From: Prochlorococcus sp. AG-355-N18
GTDB lineage: Bacteria; Cyanobacteriota; Cyanobacteriia; PCC-6307; Cyanobiaceae
DNA length: 64,000 bases
Assembly: GCA_003278535.1 (NCBI GenBank)
Contig: QCEG01000006.1
Location: 1 to 64,000 of the forward strand
Direction: 5' to 3'
Both the position numbers and the translations under genes were made by a program. The notes beneath the pieces are model-generated. The model saw nothing but the letters and a program-made list of their open reading frames with translations. It did no database searches and was not told where the DNA came from. Positions 18,028-26,904 of the stretch are shown piece after piece. Within the stretch, counting starts at the first letter, position 1. Each line of letters starts with the position of its first letter.

Positions 18028-18525
18028 ATGGCAGGAAGTTTTTCATTCGATGTGATTTCTGATTTTGATAGACAAGAATTAATCAATACTTTGGATCAAG
18101 TTAGAAGGGAAATTGCTCAGCGTTACGATCTGAAGGGCACAGACACCTCAGTTGAATTAGATAAAGAAAATATTTTTATAATCACCAATAGCGAACTAAC
18201 CTTAAATGCTGTAAATGACATAATTAGACAAAAGGCAATAAAAAGAAACTTATCTCTAAAAATATTTGACTACGGTGAAATTGAAATGTTTAGCGGTAAT
18301 AGAATTAAACAGATAATTTTATTAAAACAAGGAATTAAACAAGAAATTGCAAAAAAAATCGGTAAAAATATCAGAGATCAAATAAAAAAAATTAATGTCA
18401 GTATCAATGGAGAAACACTCAGAGTAGCTAGTAAGAGCAAAAATGATCTTCAATTAGCAATTAAGCTTGTTAGTGAGCTAGAAGAGTCTTTGAACATTCC
18501 TCTAAAAGCAAATAACTTTAGATAA
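18028..18525 (+). CDS. yajQ: YajQ family nucleotide-binding protein
   Basis: 165 residues, standard length. The N-terminus SFSFDVISDFDRQELINTLDQ and RYDLKGTDTSVEL are diagnostic for YajQ (UPF0234), two tandem ferredoxin-like domains that bind nucleotide; a Xanthomonas member binds cyclic-di-GMP. The second domain holds QEIAKKIGKNIRD and KINVSINGETLRVASKSKNDLQ. Exact role in cyanobacteria is unknown. It is 24 bp upstream of a small hypothetical gene on the same strand. Confidence 0.9.
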   Translation: MAGSFSFDVISDFDRQELINTLDQVRREIAQRYDLKGTDTSVELDKENIFIITNSELTLNAVNDIIRQKAIKRNLSLKIFDYGEIEMFSGNRIKQIILLKQGIKQEIAKKIGKNIRDQIKKINVSINGETLRVASKSKNDLQLAIKLVSELEESLNIPLKANNFR

Positions 18526-18549
18526 GATTTTAGTAAGATTATTTCAAAT

Positions 18550-18747
18550 ATGTCAGATCATTCAGAATCCCTCCTCAATACACTGATCAAGAAAGTAAGA
18601 GAATATCCTCGTTTTTCAAAAGATGAAATAGAGAAATTTTGTTGGATGGCGGTACATGAGCATAAGCATGGTGTTTTACCCTCTGAATATGACATCAGGG
18701 AGATAGATGAGGACCTTTATTTAAAACTTTTGCAAGAATTTAAATAA
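18550..18747 (+). CDS. Small acidic conserved protein, unknown function
   Basis: 65 residues, soluble, charged: starts MSDHSESLLNTLIKKVREYP and contains a Cys-Trp pair (KFCWMAVHEHKHG) with two His near the middle, then acidic helices (EYDIREIDEDLYLKLL). No family recognised. It starts 24 bp after yajQ and is probably co-transcribed. The following 122 bp hold no gene and likely include the promoter of the prohibitin-like gene. Confidence 0.65.
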   Translation: MSDHSESLLNTLIKKVREYPRFSKDEIEKFCWMAVHEHKHGVLPSEYDIREIDEDLYLKLLQEFK

Positions 18748-18869
18748 AATATCTACTGATAAATATTTATATTAAAGTTGACAATTATTAAAAAAATATT
18801 TTAATTAAATGTCTTATTCATGCACTAATTAATCTATTTAAATATGATGATCTATAAAGATAAAATTTA

Positions 18870-19673
18870 ATGTCAACATCCTTTAAAAATGTCACACCAT
18901 CAGGTCCTGGTGGGACAGCAACATTATTGATTGTATTGTCTTTTACTGGCTTTCTTTTGCTAACACAATCTCTATTTGTTGTGCCTTCTGGACAAGTCGC
19001 GGTCGTTACAACACTAGGGAAAGTAAGTGGCCCTTCTAGGAGGGCTGGTTTAAACTTTAAACTACCATTTATTCAGTCTGTATTTCCTTTTGATATAAAA
19101 ACTCAAGTTCAACCTGAAAAATTTGAAACTTTAACTAAAGATCTTCAAGTTATTAGGGCTACAGCTACTGTTAAGTATTCAGTAAAACCTAACGAAGCAG
19201 GAAGGATTTTCGCAACAATTGCAAGCAGAAATAGCGATGTTTATCAGAAAATTGTTCAGCCGTCTTTGCTAAAAGCTTTAAAATCAGTTTTTTCTCAATA
19301 CGAGCTAGAAACAATTGCAACTGAATTCGCAGTAATCTCTGAGAAAGTAGGCGATACGGTAGCAAAAGAACTTAATTCATTTGATTATGTAGATGTTAAA
19401 AGTTTAGATCTTACTGGATTAGAGATTGCAGAAGAATATAGAGCTGCGATTGAACAAAAACAAATAGCTGGTCAGCAATTGCTAAGAGCAAAGACAGAAG
19501 TTGAGATTGCTGAACAAGAAGCACTTAGATATGAGACATTAAATAGAAGTCTGGACGATCAGGTACTTTTCAAATTGTTCCTCGACAAATGGGATGGTAG
19601 TACACAAGTTGTTCCCGGCTTGCCAGGTTCAGAAGGAGGTACTCCCCCAGTAATAGTTGGTGGTAGAAGATAA
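18870..19673 (+). CDS. SPFH/Band 7 (prohibitin-like) membrane protein
   Basis: 267 residues. One N-terminal transmembrane segment (about 17-36) precedes a Band 7 domain: VVPSGQVAVVTTLGKVSG, then GLNFKLPFIQSVFPFDIKTQ. A coiled-coil region follows (IEQKQIAGQQLLRAKTEVEIA) and a Gly/Pro-rich tail ends the protein. Cyanobacterial prohibitin homologs form large rings in the membranes and are thought to help membrane protein quality control; the exact role here is inferred. It stands alone between a small gene and convergent hemL. Confidence 0.85.
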   Translation: MSTSFKNVTPSGPGGTATLLIVLSFTGFLLLTQSLFVVPSGQVAVVTTLGKVSGPSRRAGLNFKLPFIQSVFPFDIKTQVQPEKFETLTKDLQVIRATATVKYSVKPNEAGRIFATIASRNSDVYQKIVQPSLLKALKSVFSQYELETIATEFAVISEKVGDTVAKELNSFDYVDVKSLDLTGLEIAEEYRAAIEQKQIAGQQLLRAKTEVEIAEQEALRYETLNRSLDDQVLFKLFLDKWDGSTQVVPGLPGSEGGTPPVIVGGRR

Positions 19674-19703
19674 TTATTTAGAAATAATCTTTCTAAAAGT
19701 TTT

Positions 19704-19747
19704 AATCATTTACTTATTTACCTTTAATTAAAGACAAGTAAATGATT
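19704..19747. terminator. Bidirectional hairpin between the prohibitin-like gene and hemL
   Basis: A perfect 12-bp inverted repeat (aatcatttactt / aagtaaatgatt) with a 20-base loop sits between the two convergent genes, and its right arm reaches the last codons of hemL. It is followed by T-rich sequence on the plus strand (tttctttatt), so it could end transcription from both sides. Confidence 0.6.
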
Positions 19748-21047
19748 ATTTCTTTATTGCATTGAAAGATTCGTCAAAAGCTTCGATAGTTTTATCAATT
19801 TCTTCTTCGCTGTGAGCTAGTGATGTGAAACCAGCTTCGAATGGACTTGGCGCTAGGTAAATTCCCCGTCGAATCATTTCTCTGTGCAACTTACCAAAAA
19901 GTTCGGCATCATTTGTTTTGGCTTCATTAAAGTTCCTAACTGGCCCATCGCATAAGAAAAATCCAAACATAGCACTTACACTTCCGCCATTGATAGCGAT
20001 ACCGTTATTTTCTGCAGACTGAATTATCCCTTCAATTAATCTAGAAGTGGTTAAATCAAGTTTATCGTACGTACCATCTTGTTTGAGCAGTTCAAGAGTT
20101 TTTATTCCAGCAGTCATTGCAAGAGGATTGCCGCTCAAAGTACCTGCTTGGTATACCGGTCCTGAGGGAGCTACCATTGACATTATTTCTTTCTTACCTC
20201 CGTAAGCTCCGACAGGCAGTCCTCCACCAATTACTTTCCCAAGGGTGGTTAAATCAGGAGTAACACCAAACTTTTCTTGAGCGCCTCCATAACTTATTCT
20301 GAATCCAGTCATTACTTCGTCAAAAACTAATAAGGATCCATTCTCAGTGGTTAATTCCCTTAATCCTTCCAAGAATCCAGGTTCTGGAGTAATAAATCCA
20401 GCATTACCAACGATAGGCTCGAGTATAACCCCGGAAATGGCATCAGGATTTTCAGAAAATAATTTCTTTACTGCTTCAAGGTCATTGTAAGGTGCAGTAA
20501 GTGTGTTGGCGGTTGTAGTACGTGGAACACCTGGAGAATCTGGTAAACCTAGAGTGGCCACACCAGATCCTGCTTTTACTAAAAACATATCCGCATGACC
20601 GTGATAGCAACCATCAAATTTAATAACTTTATCTCTTCCAGTAAATGCTCGCATAAGTCTCAAAACAGCCATGCATGCTTCAGTTCCACTATTAACAAAT
20701 CTAACCATTTCTACAGATGGGACTGCATCTATAACCATTTCAGCAAGTTTGTTCTCTAGAACGCATGGAGCTCCGAAGCTTGTGCCTTTCTCAATTGCTT
20801 CCTGTAATGCAGTTGTAACTTCAGGGTGGGCATGTCCACATATTGCCGGCCCCCAACTTCCTATATAGTCAATATACCTGTTTCCATCAATATCCCAGGC
20901 AAAAGGACCTTTTACTCTATCAAAAACAATTGGCTTGCCACCTACAGACTTAAAAGCTCTTACTGGAGAACTAACTCCTCCTGGCATTAGTTGTTGGGCT
21001 GCAGAGAAAATTTCTTCAGATCTTGTGTAATTTAATATGTCAGTCAC
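19746..21047 (-). CDS. hemL: Glutamate-1-semialdehyde 2,1-aminomutase
   Basis: 433 residues, full length, from a GTG at 21045-21047. The class III aminotransferase pattern is complete: [17 protein letters not shown] at the N-terminus, [46 protein letters not shown], and the PLP lysine in [18 protein letters not shown]. The enzyme makes 5-aminolevulinate from glutamate-1-semialdehyde, the start of heme and chlorophyll synthesis by the C5 route; gltX and hemC in this window act before and after it. 227 bp separate it from xthA on the same strand, so it probably has its own promoter. Confidence 0.97.
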   Translation of the reverse strand: MTDILNYTRSEEIFSAAQQLMPGGVSSPVRAFKSVGGKPIVFDRVKGPFAWDIDGNRYIDYIGSWGPAICGHAHPEVTTALQEAIEKGTSFGAPCVLENKLAEMVIDAVPSVEMVRFVNSGTEACMAVLRLMRAFTGRDKVIKFDGCYHGHADMFLVKAGSGVATLGLPDSPGVPRTTTANTLTAPYNDLEAVKKLFSENPDAISGVILEPIVGNAGFITPEPGFLEGLRELTTENGSLLVFDEVMTGFRISYGGAQEKFGVTPDLTTLGKVIGGGLPVGAYGGKKEIMSMVAPSGPVYQAGTLSGNPLAMTAGIKTLELLKQDGTYDKLDLTTSRLIEGIIQSAENNGIAINGGSVSAMFGFFLCDGPVRNFNEAKTNDAELFGKLHREMIRRGIYLAPSPFEAGFTSLAHSEEEIDKTIEAFDESFNAIKK

Positions 21048-21273
21048 AATTTAGCTAAATGATGTTTTGAGAAAAATCTTGTCATGTTCTAAATTAGAAA
21101 TAAGTAAAAATTTTGTCAATCAGTTTGAAATTCTACATTATGATATTTTTATTGCGATAGTTTGGATTGTAAATTATTAATTTTAAAGAAATCATGATAA
21201 AAAATAATTTTACTTTAGATAACTCTTTATTAATAAGCGTTTTCAGGCATTAAAGAAATTCAATTTATTTTTT

Positions 21274-22119
21274 TTATATTTCGAAGAAATTATCCTCATC
21301 CTCAAAGAAATCTACATTTGTGTCGTTTAAGTTAAGATCTATCATTACTGGGGCATGATCACTTGGACGCAAATTACCCCTAAGTGAGCTGTCTATGACA
21401 CAACTTTTTAGTTTTGATGACAATTCTTTGCTGATATATATATGGTCTATTCTCCAACCTTTATTTAATTCAAATGAGTTATTACGGTAATCCCACCAAC
21501 TCCAATGGCCAGAATTTTGTTCAAAAATCCTGAAAGAATCTATTAATCTTTTTTTCAGAACATTATTTAGGGTAATTCTCTCTATCTCAGATGCCATTAT
21601 TCCTCCTTCATATTTCTTTGGATCATGAATATCCAAGTTAGATGGAGCAACATTAAAATCACCCACAAGACAAATTAATGCCCCGTTTTTTTCTTGGTCA
21701 TCCAAAAATGAGGCTAAACAATTTAACCAATTAATTTTGTATTCGAACTTACTAGATTCTAGAGAAGATCCGTTTGGCACGTAAACATTTAAGATTTTGA
21801 TACCATTAATATCAGCAGAAATCAATCTTTTTTGATCTTGGAAAATTTCAATATTTTGATTAAAGTCGGTACAACCATAAAATCCTTTTTTTACATTTTC
21901 TGGCTTTATTTTAGAAATAATAGCTACACCATTGTATGATTTTTGCCCGTAAACCTCAACTGAGTATCCTAATTTTTCAAAAGGTTCAATAGGGAATTCA
22001 TCATCAATCACTTTTGTTTCCTGCAAACAAATAATATCTGGATTGGCTTTATTAATCCAATCAATTATTTGTGAAAGTCTGGTTCTTATAGAGTTAACAT
22101 TCCAAGTTGCTATTAACAA
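21274..22119 (-). CDS. xthA: Exodeoxyribonuclease III (AP endonuclease)
   Basis: 281 residues from a TTG at 22117-22119 (family start LLIATWNVNSIRTRL). Conserved catalytic blocks are seen: NVNSIR, LQETKV with the metal Glu, VYVPNG, VGDFNVAP with the Asp/Asn pair, WRIDHIYIS, and the final SDHAPVMIDL with the catalytic Asp-His. It cleaves DNA at abasic sites and removes 3' blocks in base excision repair. Downstream lies 227 bp without a gene before hemL. A short acidic tail (FFEDEDNFFEI) goes beyond the nuclease core. Confidence 0.95.
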   Translation of the reverse strand: MLIATWNVNSIRTRLSQIIDWINKANPDIICLQETKVIDDEFPIEPFEKLGYSVEVYGQKSYNGVAIISKIKPENVKKGFYGCTDFNQNIEIFQDQKRLISADINGIKILNVYVPNGSSLESSKFEYKINWLNCLASFLDDQEKNGALICLVGDFNVAPSNLDIHDPKKYEGGIMASEIERITLNNVLKKRLIDSFRIFEQNSGHWSWWDYRNNSFELNKGWRIDHIYISKELSSKLKSCVIDSSLRGNLRPSDHAPVMIDLNLNDTNVDFFEDEDNFFEI

Positions 22120-22190
22120 ATTTCTACCAAATTATGTAAAATTAAATTAGCAAAGATTTTTGGTGTTAGAGAATTTTGAAATTAAATAAA

Positions 22191-22475
22191 ATGAAAAATT
22201 ATTATTTGAAAGGGCTGCCTAAACCAATAACTTTTGTGATTTTTTTTACTTTTTTAATTTCCTTAAAAAGTGATTACCTAAATGCTGAATATTTATTTGA
22301 AAAATTAGAAATTGATAGTTCAACTAAAAGAGAAGACGATAGATCAGTTCTTCCAACTAATCCTTTTGAAATTGTTGAAATGATTCGGAGACAAAATATT
22401 ATGAATGATGCGACTGATCCTACTGATGCAATTGACGATGCGCTAAAGTCTTTTAATAATTTGGAGGAAAAATAA
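22191..22475 (+). CDS. Small exported or membrane-anchored protein, unknown function
   Basis: 94 residues from the ATG at 22191; a TTG five codons upstream is open. A basic start (MKNYYLKGLPK) leads to a hydrophobic segment (about 13-28) ending near YLNAEY, which reads as a signal peptide or anchor. The rest is acidic and Asp/Asn-rich (DATDPTDAIDDALKSF). No family is recognised. It lies 41 bp upstream of another hypothetical gene on the same strand and is divergent from xthA. Confidence 0.6.
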   Translation: MKNYYLKGLPKPITFVIFFTFLISLKSDYLNAEYLFEKLEIDSSTKREDDRSVLPTNPFEIVEMIRRQNIMNDATDPTDAIDDALKSFNNLEEK

Positions 22476-22516
22476 GAAATTTAATACGATAAATTGTTAT
22501 TTTTCAAATTTTTAAT

Positions 22517-23116
22517 ATGTTAAAAAACCCTATCCCAAAAGTTACTAACAAATTACAGCATAGAGCAATCGGTATTATTAATGGTAAATTCACTCCCCTT
22601 AGTAGTGAGCAATTAAATAGAGGCTTTTTAATTGACAATAAAGACGAAAAAATTGAAACAGTAGTACTAGGTAAAGCATTATCACTTTTAAAAAAGCATA
22701 TTGATTTGAAGAAAAGTTACTATTGGATTGTTTATCCAAAAAATAAAAATACTCAAAACTTGCATCTACAGGTTGCAGGCATCTGGGATCCATATCAACT
22801 GAATGATTTCCCTACTGATTCTCCAAAAACTAACTTCTCAAAATTATTAGAAGAATTAGATCTAAAAGACAATTATTTTTCTGTTAGAGGAGAATTAGTT
22901 TTTGTCAACACTCAGAAAAAAGAAGTTGTCATTAAAATCTGCCATGCTATAAAGTCAAAAAATTTAAAAAATAAAGATTTTAAATTAGTTATAAAAGGAG
23001 AGCTTTCTATTGAACTTCTGCATAGCTTTGTAAGTTTAGATATCAACAGAGATGGAAATTCTTTGAAATTAATAAAGTACGAAGTGATTGAAAAAAATCT
23101 TTCTAGAAATAACTAG
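22517..23116 (+). CDS. Conserved-looking protein, unknown function
   Basis: 199 residues, soluble, basic. It starts MLKNPIPKVTNKLQHRAIGIINGKF and contains an interesting WIVYPKNKN / LHLQVAGIWDP block followed by FSVRGELVFVNTQ and FKLVIKGEL. The alternating hydrophobic pattern suggests a beta-rich fold, perhaps OB-like, but I cannot name a family. It is followed 41 bp later by larC on the same strand. Confidence 0.65.
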   Translation: MLKNPIPKVTNKLQHRAIGIINGKFTPLSSEQLNRGFLIDNKDEKIETVVLGKALSLLKKHIDLKKSYYWIVYPKNKNTQNLHLQVAGIWDPYQLNDFPTDSPKTNFSKLLEELDLKDNYFSVRGELVFVNTQKKEVVIKICHAIKSKNLKNKDFKLVIKGELSIELLHSFVSLDINRDGNSLKLIKYEVIEKNLSRNN

Positions 23117-23157
23117 AATGAAAGGTTGAATCTCACCTGTCATGAAATCTTTGATTT

Positions 23158-24390
23158 ATGGATGATATTTTAATTGAGTGTTCTCCTGGTATCTCTGGAG
23201 ATATGTTGTTAGGAGCTTTTTATGATTTAGGAGTGCCTAAAAAAGTTATTGAACAGCCCCTTATTGACCTTGGATTAAAGGATCTATATCAACTAGAATT
23301 TGAGGATTCAAAAAGTTGTTCAATCCGAGGCATTAAGGCAAAGGTTGAGAATATTGAATGTAGTCCTATCAAAAGAACTTGGAGAAGTATTAAGGAACTT
23401 ATTTTAAATGGTCACTTAGAAGATAACTTAAAAAAAATAATTTATGAAGTATTTGAATCTTTAGCAACTGCGGAAGGAAAAGTTCATGGGATTAAATCTG
23501 ATGATGTTCACTTTCATGAAATTGGAGCTATAGATTCATTGGTGGATATCATTGGGGTATGTGCTTCATTAAATTACTTAAATCCAAAGAGGGTTTATTG
23601 TAATGAACCAATGTTGGGAAAAGGTTTTGTTCAAACTGAACATGGAAAATTATCTGTACCACCTCCTGCTGTAATAGAGCTAATAAGACAAAAAAATATC
23701 AAGGTTTTATCAAACCGTGACTCAATAGAGGGTGAACTCTCTACACCAACTGGCATTGCTTTACTTGCTAATTTAGTCAACTATCTAGAACCTCCTTTAA
23801 AATTTTCTATTAACTCTTATGGAGTAGGCATTGGTAACCTAAAATTTCCGTTCCCTAATTTGGTAAGAGTTTATAAAATTACTTCATTTTGGGATTCTTC
23901 CTTAAACGATAATGAACAAATTAGTCCAAAGTGTGAAGAAATATCTATTCAAGAAGCATGGATTGATGATCAAACACCCGAAGATATATTTAATTTTGTG
24001 GAGAAATTGAGAATTGAGGGAGCTTACGACGTTTCCTATCAAGCTATCAATATGAAAAAAAATAGAATTGGATTTTCTATTCAAGCAATCTTGCCTATTG
24101 AGAAAAAAGAATTTTTTAGGCGATTATGGTTTGATTATTCCAGTACTATTGGGGTTCGTGAAAGGACCCAATCTAGGTGGATATTACTTAGACGTAGAGG
24201 AGAATGTTCAACGACTTATGGAAATATAAAAGTTAAACAAACTTTGAAACCCGATGGATCAATAAATATGAAACCAGAAAATGATGAGGTTTTGAGATTA
24301 TCTTTAACACATAAAATATCAACGCACGAAATAAGAAAAATAATAAAAGAGTCAAGTAAGAAATTTAAAGCATTTGAAAACTGGAAATGA
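23158..24390 (+). CDS. larC: LarC-type nickel pincer cofactor protein (DUF111)
   Basis: 410 residues, single continuous frame. The N-terminus has CSPGISGDMLLGAFYDLGVP, the DUF111/LarC signature, and VHFHEIGAIDSLVDIIG is the conserved His/Glu/Asp block. The family inserts nickel into the pyridinium-thiolate cofactor of lactate racemase; in Lactobacillus it is split into LarC1/LarC2 by programmed frameshift, but here it is fused. No larA, larB or larE is visible in the window. Its last 4 bp (ATGA) overlap the next gene, suggesting translational coupling. Confidence 0.85.
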   Translation: MDDILIECSPGISGDMLLGAFYDLGVPKKVIEQPLIDLGLKDLYQLEFEDSKSCSIRGIKAKVENIECSPIKRTWRSIKELILNGHLEDNLKKIIYEVFESLATAEGKVHGIKSDDVHFHEIGAIDSLVDIIGVCASLNYLNPKRVYCNEPMLGKGFVQTEHGKLSVPPPAVIELIRQKNIKVLSNRDSIEGELSTPTGIALLANLVNYLEPPLKFSINSYGVGIGNLKFPFPNLVRVYKITSFWDSSLNDNEQISPKCEEISIQEAWIDDQTPEDIFNFVEKLRIEGAYDVSYQAINMKKNRIGFSIQAILPIEKKEFFRRLWFDYSSTIGVRERTQSRWILLRRRGECSTTYGNIKVKQTLKPDGSINMKPENDEVLRLSLTHKISTHEIRKIIKESSKKFKAFENWK

Positions 24391-25343
24391 GAATTAATAC
24401 AAATAATCAAACATATTTCAAATTCCTTAAAAAAATTAATTTTGGTGGTTTAAAGAGTATTTTCTTTATTTCAAGCTTGTCATATTTTTGCATTTATTTT
24501 TTTGATAATATTGATCAAATTTCTTTTGATATTAATTTAGAAAGAGATGGAATTAATCTATCTTTTTCATTTTTATTTTGTATTTTAAGTACTTTCCTGA
24601 ACGCTTTTGCATGGAAATATATTGTTAAATGGTTTGGGAAAGAATTTAAGAGTAATAATATAGTCTCTTTTTATGTTTTAACCAATATTCTTAAATACGT
24701 TCCAGGTGGTTTTTGGCATTTTGTAGAAAGATTTAATTTTATCAAAAAAATAAGTAATCCTCAGATTGCTTTGTATTCGACTCTTGTGGAACCTTATTTT
24801 ATGTTGAGCGGATCTTTTCTTATAGCATCTATGGGATTGATTTTTTCACCAATTTATTTTTTTTTAATTTTCCCTTTAGTATTTTTAAACAGAAAATTAA
24901 TTTATCTTGTTTTAAAAAGAATAGGGTCTCTTAAAGGAAAAGTATTTAAGGTTTTGAGGCTTCCAAATTCAAAAGAACAATTTGAAAAGAGAATAAATAT
25001 AATTTCTTTTTTCCCTACTAGAGCTTTAATACTTGAAATTGGATTTGTTTTATCTAAATTTATTGGTTTTTATATTTGCTTAAATACTTTTTATATAAGT
25101 AATACTCTGAATAGCATATTTTTATTAGTGATCTTTTCGTTGTCATGGTCTTTAGGATTGGTCGTCCCTACAGCTCCTGGAGGAGTAGGTGTTTTTGAGG
25201 CCTGCTTCCTTTTTTTTGTTGGCAATAGTATTCCACAAAATATAATTCTCATTTGCTTAATTTATTTTAGGGTTATATCAATCTCGGCAGATTTGTTCTT
25301 AAGCTTACCTTTTTTAATGCGAAAACTATCTAAAAGAATTTAG
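24387..25343 (+). CDS. UPF0104 / LPG-synthase-TM-like integral membrane protein
   Basis: 318 residues with about 7-8 transmembrane helices. The block TNILKYVPGGFWHFVERF and the later VVPTAPGGVGVFEACFLFF are characteristic of the AglD/UPF0104 (LPG synthase TM) family, whose members include lysylphosphatidylglycerol flippase domains and glycolipid-related proteins; the Gly-Gly-x-Gly-x-x-Glu motif is the shared feature. Function here is unknown. It overlaps larC by 4 bp at its start and the convergent futB stop by 4 bp at its end. Confidence 0.7.
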   Translation: MRINTNNQTYFKFLKKINFGGLKSIFFISSLSYFCIYFFDNIDQISFDINLERDGINLSFSFLFCILSTFLNAFAWKYIVKWFGKEFKSNNIVSFYVLTNILKYVPGGFWHFVERFNFIKKISNPQIALYSTLVEPYFMLSGSFLIASMGLIFSPIYFFLIFPLVFLNRKLIYLVLKRIGSLKGKVFKVLRLPNSKEQFEKRINIISFFPTRALILEIGFVLSKFIGFYICLNTFYISNTLNSIFLLVIFSLSWSLGLVVPTAPGGVGVFEACFLFFVGNSIPQNIILICLIYFRVISISADLFLSLPFLMRKLSKRI

Positions 25344-26878
25344 TTTTTTTTCTCTAAACTTGGTATTAATGTCATTGATGCGATAAGGCCTAAAGTCATA
25401 ATAAGAATGGCTGGTAATATTGCTTCTACCATTCTTTCATCTCCAGCATATTGATATATTCTCACAGATAATGTATCAAAATCGAATGGTCTTAAAATAA
25501 AGGTTATGGGTAATTCTTTTATCGTGTCCACAAAAACTAAAAGTGAGCCTACGAATATTGGTCCCTGGAGAAGAGGTAGATGAATTTTTTTGATGATACC
25601 CAGCCAATCCTCTCCTAGCCCAAGTGCTGCTTCATCAAGACTAGGAGAGATTCTCTCAAGACTTGAATCAATAGAACCCTTTGAAATAGTTAAAAATCTG
25701 ACAAGATAACCCCAAATAAGTAAGCAGATAGCAATAAAATTAAATCTTGAAGAAGAAATGCTTATTAAAGATAAAGCTAATACAGTGCCTGGAATGGCGT
25801 AACCTATTCCCGCAAGGTTTGTTATTATTCCTAGTAATAAGCTTTTATTTGGGCGTCTGGCTAAGGAAATTATTAGAGAGAATAGCATCGTTATTAATGC
25901 AGTAAAAAATCCTAGACTGATAGTTCTAAATGATAGGGTAAGTAATTCTATAGATAACCCTTTTTGAATTTGATCGATATTGAGCAGAACCCAAATACAT
26001 GGAATTCCAAAAGAGAAAATTGGAGGAAATAAAGATATGGTTATAGCTAAAAGAGCTCGGTTTTTTTTTAATTCCCAACCTTGAGAATCTTTTGATGCAG
26101 GATTTTCACTCCACCTCTTTGATTTTCTTCTCGAGAATTTTTCAAAAATAATTAAAGTGAAAATTATTAATAAGGCTACCAAAGATAATCCAATAGCACT
26201 TTTTGGATTACCCTCAATTATCCAATTTTCGGCTATACCTGTAGAAATACTTGGAATATTTAATAATGCAAATGTACCTAACTCATTCATTACTTCCATA
26301 CACATTAAACTTATACCTGTAATTAGTGCTGGTAACGCCATTGGAAAAGCTATTTTAAAGAAGCTCCTCCATGGTCCAACTCCTAATCCTCTACTAGCAT
26401 TGATTTGATTGACTCCAAATTTATTAAAACTTTCGTTAGCAAGAATGAATACATATGGATAAGTAGAAATTGAAAGTATTAATACCCCCCACCATAAACC
26501 TGTTACTTGATACCCAAAAATACTTCCCAAATCCTGCAAAACAGCTGTAATAAGATATGCTGGGGCAGCTAGTGGAACTAGCTGACTAATTCGGAGAACT
26601 CTTCTAAACTTAAAATCACAATTTGAAAGTAACCATCCATTCAAAGTGCCTAATCCTCCTCCAAAAAAACTTGTCAGTACTAAAACTTTTAAAGTCTCTA
26701 ATACCTCTTCTCCTCCAGCAATACCTAATGAAAAATTCCCACTTACAACATATTGAACTCCTTCAAGAAGAAAATTGGAAATTGGAATGATAACTAGGAG
26801 TGCAACAATAAACGAAGTGAAATAAAGAAAATTTAATTCTGTTAATGTTTTTTTAAACCCTTTAATGCGTATTTTCAA
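25340..26878 (-). CDS. futB: Iron(III) ABC transporter permease (FutB/FbpB type)
   Basis: 512 residues, two fused permease halves with about 12 helices. Each half carries an EAA-type loop: ASRGLGVGPWRSFFKIAFP and AALGLGEDWLGIIKKIHLP. This double-permease layout is that of FbpB/FutB, which moves Fe(III) from a periplasmic FutA to the cytosol with a FutC ATPase. The start is a TTG at 26876-26878. It is the last gene of yjbQ-phhB-COG0523-futB, 26 bp after the GTPase. The binding protein and ATPase are not in the window, a dispersal often seen in picocyanobacteria. Thiamine or sulfate permeases are alternatives, but the sequence fits iron best. Confidence 0.82.
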   Translation of the reverse strand: MKIRIKGFKKTLTELNFLYFTSFIVALLVIIPISNFLLEGVQYVVSGNFSLGIAGGEEVLETLKVLVLTSFFGGGLGTLNGWLLSNCDFKFRRVLRISQLVPLAAPAYLITAVLQDLGSIFGYQVTGLWWGVLILSISTYPYVFILANESFNKFGVNQINASRGLGVGPWRSFFKIAFPMALPALITGISLMCMEVMNELGTFALLNIPSISTGIAENWIIEGNPKSAIGLSLVALLIIFTLIIFEKFSRRKSKRWSENPASKDSQGWELKKNRALLAITISLFPPIFSFGIPCIWVLLNIDQIQKGLSIELLTLSFRTISLGFFTALITMLFSLIISLARRPNKSLLLGIITNLAGIGYAIPGTVLALSLISISSSRFNFIAICLLIWGYLVRFLTISKGSIDSSLERISPSLDEAALGLGEDWLGIIKKIHLPLLQGPIFVGSLLVFVDTIKELPITFILRPFDFDTLSVRIYQYAGDERMVEAILPAILIMTLGLIASMTLIPSLEKKN

Positions 26879-26904
26879 AAATTAATTAAATCCTAATATG
26901 AACT

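Noticed and set aside
20671..20868. Plus-strand open frame inside hemL
   Set aside because: It is antisense to a fully conserved enzyme and shows no family features; a shadow frame.
21048..21273. Small gene or RNA between hemL and xthA
   Set aside because: No open frame of note and no stable hairpin with GC content; probably hemL promoter sequence.
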